Shown here: positions 9,361 to 16,644 of the stretch, in pieces
Numbering within the stretch: the stretch's first letter is position 1
Layout of the letters: each line of letters opens with the position of its first letter
Source: Pirellulales bacterium
Lineage (GTDB): Bacteria > Planctomycetota > Planctomycetia > Pirellulales > JACPPG01
Assembly (NCBI GenBank): GCA_035546535.1
Contig: DASZWQ010000189.1
Span: 1 to 39,301 of the forward strand
DNA length: 39,301 bases
Reading direction: 5' to 3'
The notes under the pieces: model-generated
Databases searched by the model: none
Seen by the model: the letters and a program-made list of their open reading frames with translations, nothing else
What the model was told of the DNA's origin: nothing
Program-made: the position numbers and the translations under genes

Positions 9361-9387
9361 TCTGCGAAATCTGCGTAATCTGTGGAT
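9361..9387 (+). repeat. 9-nt periodic repeat, three units (TCTGCGNAA type)
   Basis: Three successive 9-base units begin at 9361, 9370 and 9379. The first two read TCTGCGAAA and TCTGCGTAA; the third is a degenerate copy. The array lies between the methyltransferase and the acetyltransferase. Related 9-nt arrays occur elsewhere in the window (30041-30065, 37090-37116, 37184-37210). Confidence 0.6.
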
Positions 9388-9426
9388 GTATTCTGCTCGA
9401 CACCACGCCCGGCGCCAGGCCTGAAA

Positions 9427-9915
9427 ATGACGGTGAAGATCCTCATCCGCGAAGCCACGATCGATGATGTGCGCACGATCGTCGAGTTCAATCGCCAGTT
9501 GGCGGTCGAAACCGAGTCGAAGGAACTGGACCCCGCCGTATTAACGCTGGGCGTGGAGCGCGCACTCGCCCAGCCCGAAATGTGCCGGTACTTCATGGCC
9601 GAGATCGGCACCGAGGTCGTGGGCCAGACGATGATCACCTACGAATGGAGCGACTGGCGCAACGGCGTCTTCTGGTGGATCCAAAGCGTGTACGTCCATC
9701 CGCGCTATCGCGGCGGCGGTGTCTTTCGCGCACTGCACGACTACATCAGCACGCTGGCCAAGGCCGAACCGAATATCTGTGGGCTGCGGCTTTATGTCGA
9801 CCAGCACAACCATGCGGCCATGGCGACGTACAAACGCCTGGGAATGACGCCGTCCGGGCATCATGTGTACGAATGCGACTGGTCAGGCGCCGTCAAAGAA
9901 CTCGACGCGCACTAG
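9427..9915 (+). CDS. GNAT family N-acetyltransferase
   Basis: A 162-residue single-domain acetyltransferase. It begins with ILIREATIDDVRTIVEFNRQLAVET, the usual first strand and helix of the GNAT fold. Strand 4 and the acetyl-CoA pyrophosphate loop are WWIQSVYVHPRYRGGGVFRALHDYI (residues about 84-107), with the R-x-x-G-x-G pattern at 93-98. The C-terminal part, RLYVDQHNHAAMATYKRLGM, is motif B. The ATG at 9427 matches the family start; 15 further codons upstream are in frame but look non-coding and lie next to the 9-nt repeat. The acceptor substrate cannot be predicted. Confidence 0.92.
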   Translation: MTVKILIREATIDDVRTIVEFNRQLAVETESKELDPAVLTLGVERALAQPEMCRYFMAEIGTEVVGQTMITYEWSDWRNGVFWWIQSVYVHPRYRGGGVFRALHDYISTLAKAEPNICGLRLYVDQHNHAAMATYKRLGMTPSGHHVYECDWSGAVKELDAH

Positions 9916-9926
9916 GGACGCGGGGG

Positions 9927-9947
9927 GCGGCGCATTTTTCGCGCCGC
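9927..9947. terminator. Hairpin between convergent genes, possible bidirectional terminator
   Basis: A perfect 7-bp stem (GCGGCGC at 9927-9933 with GCGCCGC at 9941-9947) closes a T-rich 7-base loop. It lies in the 55-base gap between the convergent acetyltransferase and Nudix genes. No T-run follows on either side, so it is not a classical intrinsic terminator. Confidence 0.4.
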
Positions 9948-9970
9948 TACCTTGAGCGGAGCCTTGCCGT

Positions 9971-10528
9971 TTACACCGGCCCGACGTGACCTTGCGCAAA
10001 TCGTTCGGCGAAAAACAGGCCGGCAAAGACCTTCGGGTCGACAAGCACTCCCTCGTCGCGCCGCTCTTCCAGCCAGCGCACCACGCGCGGCAGGGGCACC
10101 GTGTGTACCGTGATTTGCTCCGTGTGAACTCCTCCGCCGGTCCCGGTACGTTCCAATCGCGAGGCCAGGAGGAACGTCACGACCTCCGAGGCCATGCCGG
10201 CCGACGGCGGCCCCGAAGTCAGCTCGCGCAGATCCCACGCATGAAAACCGGTTTCTTCCAGCAGCTCGCGCCGGGCGGCGTCTTCGACAGTTTCCCCCGC
10301 ATCATCATGCGAGTCGCCAATCAGACCGGCCGGCAGCTCGATCACGCGGCAATGCACCGGGATGCGATATTGCTCGATCAAGACCAGGCAACCGTCATGC
10401 GTCACGGGCACCAGAACCACGGCGCCTGGGGAATTCGTGCGGCGGGCGTATTCCCAATGCCCTTCGCGAACGAGTTCCAGAAATTCGCCCGTAGCGAGGC
10501 TGAATGCGGGGGCAGATGGTTGAGTCAT
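9971..10528 (-). CDS. Nudix hydrolase (ADP-ribose pyrophosphatase-like)
   Basis: A 185-residue Nudix enzyme, closest by eye to the NudF/ADP-ribose diphosphatase group (cleavage of nucleoside-diphosphate sugars to AMP and a sugar phosphate). The strand GAVVLVPVTHDGCLVLIEQYR precedes IELPAGLIG, and the Nudix helix GETVEDAARRELLEETGF contains the REXXEE metal-binding core. Five extra residues (GDSHD-like) lie between AGLI and the GE of the helix compared with the compact consensus. The C-terminal half carries strands with VVTFLLASRLE and the VDPKVFAGLFFAERF helix. The ATG at 10528 opens with MTQPSAPAF, plausible for a soluble protein. It is divergent from the sialidase gene. Confidence 0.92.
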   Translation of the reverse strand: MTQPSAPAFSLATGEFLELVREGHWEYARRTNSPGAVVLVPVTHDGCLVLIEQYRIPVHCRVIELPAGLIGDSHDDAGETVEDAARRELLEETGFHAWDLRELTSGPPSAGMASEVVTFLLASRLERTGTGGGVHTEQITVHTVPLPRVVRWLEERRDEGVLVDPKVFAGLFFAERFAQGHVGPV

Positions 10529-10766
10529 TACCGGCGGATGCTGGTTTCAGATTCGATGTACCGTGACGGGGAGAATCTCGAGCGCAAACTGGGCCCCCAA
10601 GCAGGCGCGCGAGCGGGCCAAGGCGACGGCAGCACCATGGCTCCATTGGGGAATATAGCCTGCCCCTGGAGTCGGTGTCGTCAGAAAAGTTTGACAGCAC
10701 CTCACCGGGCAACCACACTACCAGCGAAATCTCGCCCTCATTCTTCCTTCCCTGGATCTTCTCGCC

Positions 10767-11987
10767 ATGAATTCGCATCATTGGACCTTTGCGCATCGGT
10801 TTCTGTTGCTCTGTCTGACCCTTGGCAGCGCTTTTACCCTGGCTCGAAGAGCCGCCGCCGAGGAACCAAGCTATCGCGAATCGCTCGTCTTTCCGCTCCA
10901 TCCGCAACACAACCACGCGCCCGGGATCGTCGAATGCCCCAACGGCGACCTGCTCGTCAGTTGGTACCGCGGCTCGGGCGAACGGTCGGCCGATGACGTG
11001 GCCGTGTACGGAGCCCGGCAGAAGAAGGGGCGTAACGACTGGAGCGAGACCTTCCTGATGGTCGATACGCCGGGCTTTCCCGACTGCAATACGACCATGA
11101 TGATCGACGCCAAGAAGCGGCTGTGGCTCTTTTGGCCGATTATCCTGGCCAATACCTGGGAATCGTGCCTGACGGAGTACCGCATCTCGAGCGATTACGA
11201 GGGCGAAGGCGCGCCGGAATGGGAGTGGCAGGGGATCATCCCGCTCGCACCGCCGCGATTTGCCGAAAAGATGACCGCGACGCTCGACTCGCTCGGCGCC
11301 GAGAAAGAAAGTGCCAACGTCCGCGCCAAGGTATTTACGGCCCGCGTTCGCGAGATGTTGAAAGACAAGCTCTCGCATCGCCTTGGCTGGCAGCCGCGTT
11401 GCAAGCCGACGGTGTTGCCGAGTGGCCGCATCTTGCTGCCACTGTACACCGACACTTATTCGGTGTCGGTCATGGCAATCAGCGACGACAATGGCGCCAC
11501 CTGGCACGCCAGCGAGCCGATTTGCGGCTTCGGTAATATTCAGCCGACGGTCCTGCGCCGCAACGATGGATCGCTGGTCGCCTACATGCGGGAAAACGGC
11601 ATTCTCGACAAGATTCGCACCAGTGAATCGCGCGATGATGGTGAAACCTGGGGCCCGGTTGGCACCGCCGAATTGCCCAACCCAGGTGCCGGCATCGATG
11701 GCATTCGCCTGGCCAGCGGGCATTGGCTTTTGATCTACAACGACACGACGAAGGGGCGCAACAGCCTGGCCGTTTCGCTTTCTGATGACGAGGGAAAAAC
11801 CTGGCCGATCACAAGGCACCTCGAAAAGCACGAAGATGGCAGCTATCACTACCCGGCCGTCATCCAAGGGGCCGACGGCACGATCCATTTCCTCTACAGC
11901 TACTTCGTGAAAGGGGGCAAAAGTATGAAGCACGTCGCCGCGAACGAAGCATGGGTGCGGCAAGGGGATACCGCCGCCTCCCGGTAA
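10767..11987 (+). CDS. Secreted exo-alpha-sialidase-like protein (BNR/Asp-box propeller)
   Basis: A 406-residue exported six-bladed beta-propeller of the BNR_2/sialidase superfamily. A signal peptide runs to about residue 31 (FLLLCLTLGSAFTLARRAAAEE). Three Asp boxes (SxDxGxTW type) are visible: SDDNGATW, SRDDGETW and SDDEGKTW. HNHAPGIVECPNGDLLVSWYRG is the first-blade segment usual in planctomycete members. An Arg-containing PRCKPTVLPSGRILLPLY and QPTVLRRNDGSLVAYMREN match conserved strands. Members cleave sialic acid or other glycosidic or uronic linkages, or have no proven activity; the complete catalytic set (Arg triad, Tyr/Glu) cannot be confirmed by eye. It stands alone, divergent from the Nudix gene. 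Confidence 0.88.
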   Translation: MNSHHWTFAHRFLLLCLTLGSAFTLARRAAAEEPSYRESLVFPLHPQHNHAPGIVECPNGDLLVSWYRGSGERSADDVAVYGARQKKGRNDWSETFLMVDTPGFPDCNTTMMIDAKKRLWLFWPIILANTWESCLTEYRISSDYEGEGAPEWEWQGIIPLAPPRFAEKMTATLDSLGAEKESANVRAKVFTARVREMLKDKLSHRLGWQPRCKPTVLPSGRILLPLYTDTYSVSVMAISDDNGATWHASEPICGFGNIQPTVLRRNDGSLVAYMRENGILDKIRTSESRDDGETWGPVGTAELPNPGAGIDGIRLASGHWLLIYNDTTKGRNSLAVSLSDDEGKTWPITRHLEKHEDGSYHYPAVIQGADGTIHFLYSYFVKGGKSMKHVAANEAWVRQGDTAASR

Positions 11988-12190
11988 GCTGCCCGCCGGC
12001 TCAGCGGATTGCTGGCAGTGCTTGAGACTTGCTTGGACGTTTTTTTATGGGCGCCGGTCCGGCATTCGGCCGATGTGGTCTCTAGACCCGTAAAGTCTGG
12101 GCAACCGTCAGTGACCCCGCAGGCCGCAAGCGCCGTGAGCGCTCGCTGGTCGCGGCGCGGTCGCGGATCTCCAGACGTTCCTAGGAGCTA

Positions 12191-12195
12191 GGGAG
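12191..12195 (+). promoter_or_regulatory. Ribosome-binding site that supports a GTG start
   Basis: GGGAG lies 7 bases before the GTG at 12203, where the signal peptide MKRFF begins, so the GTG is the probable start. Confidence 0.5.
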
Positions 12196-12202
12196 TCCCG
12201 CC

Positions 12203-12631
12203 GTGAAACGCTTTTTCGTCACGCTGACCTTAGTTTCGTTATTCGGTTCGGCCGTCACACCGGCCGCGAAAGCCGATTATGCCTTCGGCAGCTTCGGGCC
12301 GCCTGGCGGTTACTATTCCTGTTGGCGTCCGTGGTGGGGCGGGCTATGGGGTTGGGGGCCGTGGAGCGGCTGCTCGGGGTACCCCGCGTACAAATGCTCG
12401 CCGACATCGGGCTACCGTTATCGGCCTTGCCTGTACCCTCCGTCGTCGAACTACTACGGCTACCCGCGCGACGAAGGTACAGGTTACTCGCAATACCCGC
12501 GAGAGTTCATCTACGACTGGCGTCCCGATGAAGGGGACGAGCAGCCAGCGCGACCCGGCGTACGGCCGCAATATGATCCTGAGCGCGACGAAACCGTTTA
12601 CGAGCCGCAAATGCGCCGCCGAATGCGGTAA
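12203..12631 (+). CDS. Small exported Gly/Tyr/Pro/Trp-rich protein
   Basis: A 142-residue protein of unknown function. A clear signal peptide (MKRFFVTLTLVSLFGSAVTPAAKA) is followed by a mature part dominated by Gly, Tyr, Pro and Trp, for example YYSCWRPWWGGLWGWGP. Three further cysteines follow in the next 40 residues, then the chain becomes acidic and Arg-rich, ending RRRMR. This is a low-complexity, probably disordered, cell-envelope or secreted protein. It starts with GTG. It converges on the oxidoreductase gene 31 bases away. I recognise no family. Confidence 0.75.
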   Translation: MKRFFVTLTLVSLFGSAVTPAAKADYAFGSFGPPGGYYSCWRPWWGGLWGWGPWSGCSGYPAYKCSPTSGYRYRPCLYPPSSNYYGYPRDEGTGYSQYPREFIYDWRPDEGDEQPARPGVRPQYDPERDETVYEPQMRRRMR

Positions 12632-12662
12632 GGCATCTCAGTTTCGACGTCCCGCATCGGAT

Positions 12663-14270
12663 CTAGCGCACTTCAAGCGGTGCATAACGCGCGATGATCG
12701 CCTTGGCGGCGCGCAGGCCATCGAGGGCTGCGCTGATAATGCCTCCGGCGTAGCCGGCGCCTTCGCCGATCGGGTATAAGCCCGCCACGCCCACGCTTTC
12801 GATGGTTTCCTCGTGGCGCGGAAAACGCACCGGCGCGCTGCCGCGGGCTTCGGGCGCGACCAACGTGGCGTTGGCCAGGAAACGACCGCGCCAGCGCCGA
12901 TCGAGCATCGGCAACCCACTGCGGAGCGCCACCAGCACGCTTGGCGGAACAAGGGACGATATGTTGCCCGGCGCGAGCTGGCGCGTGTAGCTCGTCGGCA
13001 CGGTTCCCCTGGTCGGGCGGCCCGCCAGAAAGTCGCCAGCCCATTGAGTGGGGCAGGCGTATTCGCCGCGGCCGAATTCAAAGGCCTGGCGTTCGTACGC
13101 GCGCTGCAGTTCAACCCCCGCGAGCACGTGCGTCGAGCCAAAGTCGGCCGGTTCGAGCGTGACCATCATGCCGCTATTGGCGAATGGCGAAGCCCGCCGC
13201 GACAGGCTCATGCCATTGGTGCAAAAGTAACCCGGCTCGGAGACGCTAGGGATGACCTGGCCGCCGGCACACATGCAGAAGCTGAAGAGATTGATTTTGC
13301 CGCGCGCCACCAGGCTGTAATCGGCGGCACCCAGGCGATCCTCCAAGTGCCCATCGCCGTACTGAGCGCGATTCACTTGCTCCTGCGGTTGCTCGATACG
13401 GACGCCGATCTGAAATGGCTTTTGCTCCATTGGCACACCCCGCGCGTGCAGCATTTCGTACGTATCCCGGGCACTGTGTCCGATAGCCAGCACCAAAAGC
13501 GAGCAGGGCATATGACCCGCCGAGGTGGTCACGCCGTGCAGACGCCCATCGCTGATATGCACGTCTTCCAGGCGGCAGCCGAAGCGGATTTCTCCCCCGG
13601 CGGCCAGAATTCTCTGCCGCCAGGCTTTGACCACCGCCGGCAAGCGATTGCTGCCCAAGTGCGGACGATGTTCGTAAAGGATTTCCGGCTTTCCCTTGCA
13701 GTCCGCGAAGAGTTGGAGGATGCGTTGCACGTCTGGCCCGCTCGCCCGGCACGTTAGCTTGCCGTCGCTGAACGTGCCGGCTCCTCCTTCGCCGAACAGG
13801 TAATTGCTCTCGGGATCGAACGCTCCGCCTGCGTCGAACGACTGCACGTCGCGCACGCGCGCCGAGACAGGCTGGCCGCGTTCGAGGACCAGGGGCCGGT
13901 AGCCGCTTGCGGCCAGAAAATAGGCCGCGGCGAGCCCCGCCGGTCCGCTGCCGACGATGATCGGCCGCGATTCAAGCGGCGCGCTTCCGGACGTTGGTAG
14001 AACGAACTGCGGTTCGTCGAACGCCTCTGCCGTGATGCCCGAGCGTGGCTTGCCTGCGTGGGCGAGTATCGACGCTTCGTCGTCGGCGACGACTTCGGCC
14101 GCGTAGACGAATCGCAGGTCAGCCTTGTTGCGCGCGTCGAGACTCTTGCGTAAGATGCGCCAGCGGCGGATCTCGTTTTCACGGATGCCTAGCGCCCGCG
14201 CCGCGTGCTCGGCAAGGGCCCGCTCGCTCTCGTCGACTCCCAGGCGAATGTTCGAAACGCGGATGGGCAT
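12663..14270 (-). CDS. FAD-dependent oxidoreductase (COG2509-type dehydrogenase)
   Basis: A 535-residue flavoprotein. An N-terminal domain of about 115 residues starts IRVSNIRLGVDESERALAEHAARALGI and contains IRRWRILRKSLDAR, as in the large NAD(P)/FAD-dependent proteins of this family. The Rossmann dinucleotide fold IIVGSGPAGLAAAYFLA with the following Glu in LVLERG binds FAD. FGEGGAGTFSDGKL and the C-terminal LYPIGEGAGYAGGIISAALDGL are family-specific motifs that close over the flavin. SFCMCAGGQVIPS lies near the middle. The ATG at 14270 was chosen because the extra N-terminal codons upstream (to 14327) are unlike the family; no strong ribosome-binding site is visible for either. The physiological substrate of this family is not established. 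Confidence 0.9.
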   Translation of the reverse strand: MPIRVSNIRLGVDESERALAEHAARALGIRENEIRRWRILRKSLDARNKADLRFVYAAEVVADDEASILAHAGKPRSGITAEAFDEPQFVLPTSGSAPLESRPIIVGSGPAGLAAAYFLAASGYRPLVLERGQPVSARVRDVQSFDAGGAFDPESNYLFGEGGAGTFSDGKLTCRASGPDVQRILQLFADCKGKPEILYEHRPHLGSNRLPAVVKAWRQRILAAGGEIRFGCRLEDVHISDGRLHGVTTSAGHMPCSLLVLAIGHSARDTYEMLHARGVPMEQKPFQIGVRIEQPQEQVNRAQYGDGHLEDRLGAADYSLVARGKINLFSFCMCAGGQVIPSVSEPGYFCTNGMSLSRRASPFANSGMMVTLEPADFGSTHVLAGVELQRAYERQAFEFGRGEYACPTQWAGDFLAGRPTRGTVPTSYTRQLAPGNISSLVPPSVLVALRSGLPMLDRRWRGRFLANATLVAPEARGSAPVRFPRHEETIESVGVAGLYPIGEGAGYAGGIISAALDGLRAAKAIIARYAPLEVR

Positions 14271-14365
14271 GCTGGCCAAACACAAAGATGCGGTGTGATG
14301 CGAGCACCGGAGCAGCGCCTTCTTCAATCATCTATCAACGAGAGAAGACTGCCGCCAGGGGGCGC

Positions 14366-14402
14366 AAAAAATTAGCGGCCTCGCGTGAACGAGGCCGCTA
14401 AT
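14366..14402 (-). terminator. Intrinsic terminator of the cold-shock gene
   Basis: A perfect 13-bp inverted repeat (arms 14371-14383 and 14390-14402, 6-base loop) is flanked on its left by a run of A residues (14366-14371). Read on the minus strand this is a strong GC-rich hairpin followed by T residues, 62 bases past the stop codon of the cold-shock gene. It also separates that gene from the oxidoreductase downstream. Confidence 0.9.
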
Positions 14403-14464
14403 GGCAGGTGTTCGCTTGAATTCACGAGGCAAGTGCCGGCGAAAATCGCGGCGCGATGCCGAAC

Positions 14465-14677
14465 TCAGACAGGCGTAACCGAAGCCGCGCGAGGTCCCTT
14501 CCCCTTGGGGCCGCCGTTGGAATCTACGGTGTACTCGACCGACTGCCCTTCCGACAGGTTGTCGAATTGCCGATCCGCCACGCTGGAATGGTGAAAGAAA
14601 ACGTCCGCCCCATCCGAGCCCTGAATGAACCCGAATCCCTTGTCATGCACCAACTTCTTGATCGTACCCGACGCCAT
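14465..14677 (-). CDS. Cold-shock domain protein (CspA family)
   Basis: A 70-residue single cold-shock domain, an OB-fold RNA and single-stranded DNA binder that melts RNA secondary structure and acts as an antiterminator or translation helper. Both RNA-binding motifs are intact: RNP1 KGFGFI at residues 13-18 and RNP2 VFFHHS at 26-31. The C-terminal part (QSVEYTVDSNGGPKGKGPRAASV) is standard. A good ribosome-binding site lies 9 bases upstream and a strong terminator follows, so the gene is a single transcription unit. Members of this family often have long leader RNAs; the upstream 675-base gap leaves room for one. Confidence 0.97.
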   Translation of the reverse strand: MASGTIKKLVHDKGFGFIQGSDGADVFFHHSSVADRQFDNLSEGQSVEYTVDSNGGPKGKGPRAASVTPV

Positions 14678-14686
14678 AACTCGCCA

Positions 14687-14692
14687 CTCCTT
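14687..14692 (-). promoter_or_regulatory. Ribosome-binding site of the cold-shock gene
   Basis: AAGGAG on the minus strand, 9 bases before the ATG at 14677. It fixes the start of the 70-residue protein. Confidence 0.8.
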
Positions 14693-15134
14693 ATCACACG
14701 AAACGACAAAACTTGCGGCGGAGAACTAACACACCCCGACGCCCACTGGAAGTGTGCCCGAACTTGCGATCAGAACACACGTACAACATGAACTTCAACC
14801 ACGCTTCTCCGACGCAAACCAGTCGTGCAGATCGGTCGACTAGGCGACCGGCGAACAAAAGGCGTTCTTGGCCTCAGGTCACGAATGCGTGAGCCGGTTA
14901 GATTACGGAAAAAAAGGTTTGCTCGCAACCCTTTTATACTACTTTTTGGCGGCCTCCCGATGGCTCCAATGCGGTCCGTCACCCTAGTTCAAAGCTACCA
15001 TGCTGGGCGTTACTCGGCTCTTCGCACCTGGGGGGGAGGGGGGTACTGATAAACCTTGCCGGCGAGTGAAAATCTGCCGTCGCGAGTGCCCCTCGGTAGT
15101 TGCCCGCGCGTGCGCCTTCATGCTGCCAGCGTGA

Positions 15135-15153
15135 CTCGGTAAATCTCGGTAAA
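15135..15153 (+). repeat. Two-unit tandem repeat CTCGGTAAA
   Basis: CTCGGTAAA occurs at 15135-15143 and again at 15145-15153, one base apart. Its CTCGGT core matches the array at 37184-37210, so it may be a remnant of the same dispersed element. Confidence 0.4.
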
Positions 15154-15352
15154 AACCATGCTCAGCGGCCGGCAACGCTGACGCTTCTTATGCAGAGTGG
15201 CGCTTGGTCAACTCTGCTCGAAAATCGTGTTTTCCCACGTGCGGTTGCGATGCCGAAGTTGCCGATGATGCGTGTGGCAACGTTTGTTCCACGACCCATC
15301 CCGCCCCATGGCCGTGTGACCAAATTCCCGCTTGGTCGCGCGTGCTCTCCAC

Positions 15353-16552
15353 ATGTTCCAATCACGCGAAGTCGGTCCGCGCGCAGCGGTACTGCTGGCC
15401 GCCATTTTTGTGGCGGTGCAGGCCGTGGCGGCACATGCACAAGAGCCCTACCGGCTCCCCGACGTCAGCATTCTGGCGCGGCAGCCGGAATCCATACCGC
15501 CCGGCGCGTCGTCGTCGGGCGCGTATCCACCGGTCACGTTGCCGCCGAATGCGAGCGCGGTGCCCTCGGGCCCTGGATTGTTGCCGCCGGGCATCGGTGC
15601 AGCTCCTCCTGGTGTCGGCGCAGCTCCGTCCGGGGCCGCGGGCCTCGAAGAATCGATCACGCTAGGCAATCCCACGCCGCTCACCGGCCAGCCGGTTCGG
15701 CCGCCGAGTCAGGGCGAGATCGGCCGTGCTTGGGGACCCAGTAGCGAGCTGCCGTGGTCGTGGCATTTTCTGCCCACGGGCCTGATGTACCGCTCTTACC
15801 TGGCGGGCGTGAAAGAACCGCGATTAGGTACGGCGTGGCTGACGGATTCTTCGCTTGGACCGTATCACGACACGCGACTCAATACGCCTCAGGTCGGCAC
15901 CGTCTGGGATTCGACGCTGGGTGCCCGCGTCGGCATTCTGCGGTACGGCACGCCGAACGCGTATCGCCCGGAAGGTTTTCAGATCGATCTCACCGGATCG
16001 GCGCAGCCGCGCTTGAATCCCTTCGGCGAAAGCACGCCGCTATTGTCCTGCGATTACACGATCGGAATACCGATCACGTACGCTCGTGGCAAGTGGCAGT
16101 ATAAGACCGGCTACAATCATCTGAGCTCGCACATGGGTGACGAGCTGTTGATCAACAATCCCTCCCTCCTCTCGCAGCGCATTAACTATGTCCGCGACTC
16201 GATCATGCTGGGCGTGGGCTGCTACGTGACGGACAATCTACGGCTGTTTGGCGAATTCGATTATGCCATCGGCCTGGGGGGCGGCTCAGAGCCGGTCGAG
16301 TTGCAATGGGGCGCCGATTACAGCCCCGCTCGACCCGGTGGCGCGCCGTTCTTTGCCGTCTACGGCGATCAGCGGCAGGAGCTCAAATACGGCGGCTTCT
16401 TCGTCGTGCAGGCCGGCTGGCAATGGCGCGGCGGTTTGGCGCTGAGCACCTTCCGCATCGGCCTGCAGTACATCAACGGCAAGAGCTCGCAGTGGGAATT
16501 CTTCAACACCTTCGAGCAGCGCGTCGGCTGGGGCATCTGGTACGACTTCTAA
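15353..16552 (+). CDS. DUF1207 family outer-membrane protein
   Basis: A 399-residue exported protein. The signal peptide (AAVLLAAIFVAVQAVAAHAQEP) is followed by a Pro/Ser/Gly-rich linker of about 90 residues. The rest is a beta-rich domain of the DUF1207 type: LMYRSYLAGVKEPRLGTAW, GARVGILRYGT, EGFQIDLTGSAQPRLN, TGYNHLSSHMGDE and the terminal WGIWYDF. Ending in Phe after alternating aromatic strands is what an outer-membrane beta-barrel needs. DUF1207 is common in planctomycetes and has no known function. The ATG at 15353 is in frame with a TTG 21 bases upstream; the ATG gives the better signal peptide. It stands alone between divergent and convergent neighbours. Confidence 0.85.
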   Translation: MFQSREVGPRAAVLLAAIFVAVQAVAAHAQEPYRLPDVSILARQPESIPPGASSSGAYPPVTLPPNASAVPSGPGLLPPGIGAAPPGVGAAPSGAAGLEESITLGNPTPLTGQPVRPPSQGEIGRAWGPSSELPWSWHFLPTGLMYRSYLAGVKEPRLGTAWLTDSSLGPYHDTRLNTPQVGTVWDSTLGARVGILRYGTPNAYRPEGFQIDLTGSAQPRLNPFGESTPLLSCDYTIGIPITYARGKWQYKTGYNHLSSHMGDELLINNPSLLSQRINYVRDSIMLGVGCYVTDNLRLFGEFDYAIGLGGGSEPVELQWGADYSPARPGGAPFFAVYGDQRQELKYGGFFVVQAGWQWRGGLALSTFRIGLQYINGKSSQWEFFNTFEQRVGWGIWYDF

Positions 16553-16590
16553 CTTGCCCGAAGTCAGCCAGGCGCGATTGCACGTTTCAC

Positions 16591-16613
16591 CCCTGGTGGA
16601 CAAGCCACCAGGG
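16591..16613. repeat. Palindromic element between convergent genes
   Basis: A perfect 9-bp inverted repeat (CCCTGGTGG at 16591-16599, CCACCAGGG at 16605-16613) with a 5-base loop ACAAG. It lies in the 92-base gap between the convergent DUF1207 and aminotransferase genes. It could stop transcription from both sides, but no T-run follows. It resembles short dispersed palindromes that I recall from intergenic DNA of related planctomycetes. Confidence 0.6.
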
Positions 16614-16644
16614 ACACCCACGAAGATCTTGAAGCAGCAGCGCC

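Larger units (their letters stand above)
14678..15352. other. Intergenic region between divergent cold-shock and DUF1207 genes
   Basis: About 675 bases without a convincing gene. The minus-strand half is the likely promoter and leader of the cold-shock gene; a TATAAA box sits on the minus strand near 14933-14938, but no good -35 could be placed. A near-perfect hairpin (AAAAGG and TTGC arms with one mismatch) lies at about 14914-14937. A G-tract of seven G, one A and six G runs 15030-15043. A two-unit tandem repeat CTCGGTAAA is at 15135-15153. Short frames across the region have no family resemblance. Confidence 0.5.

Noticed and set aside
10395..11963. Long minus-strand open frame of 522 codons opposite the sialidase-like gene
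   Set aside because: It is antisense to a gene with a signal peptide and three Asp boxes. Its translation has no recognisable motif, and long antisense frames are expected in GC-rich DNA.
14825..15049. Short frame between the cold-shock and DUF1207 genes
   Set aside because: No ribosome-binding site and an Arg-rich random composition; it crosses a hairpin and a G-tract.
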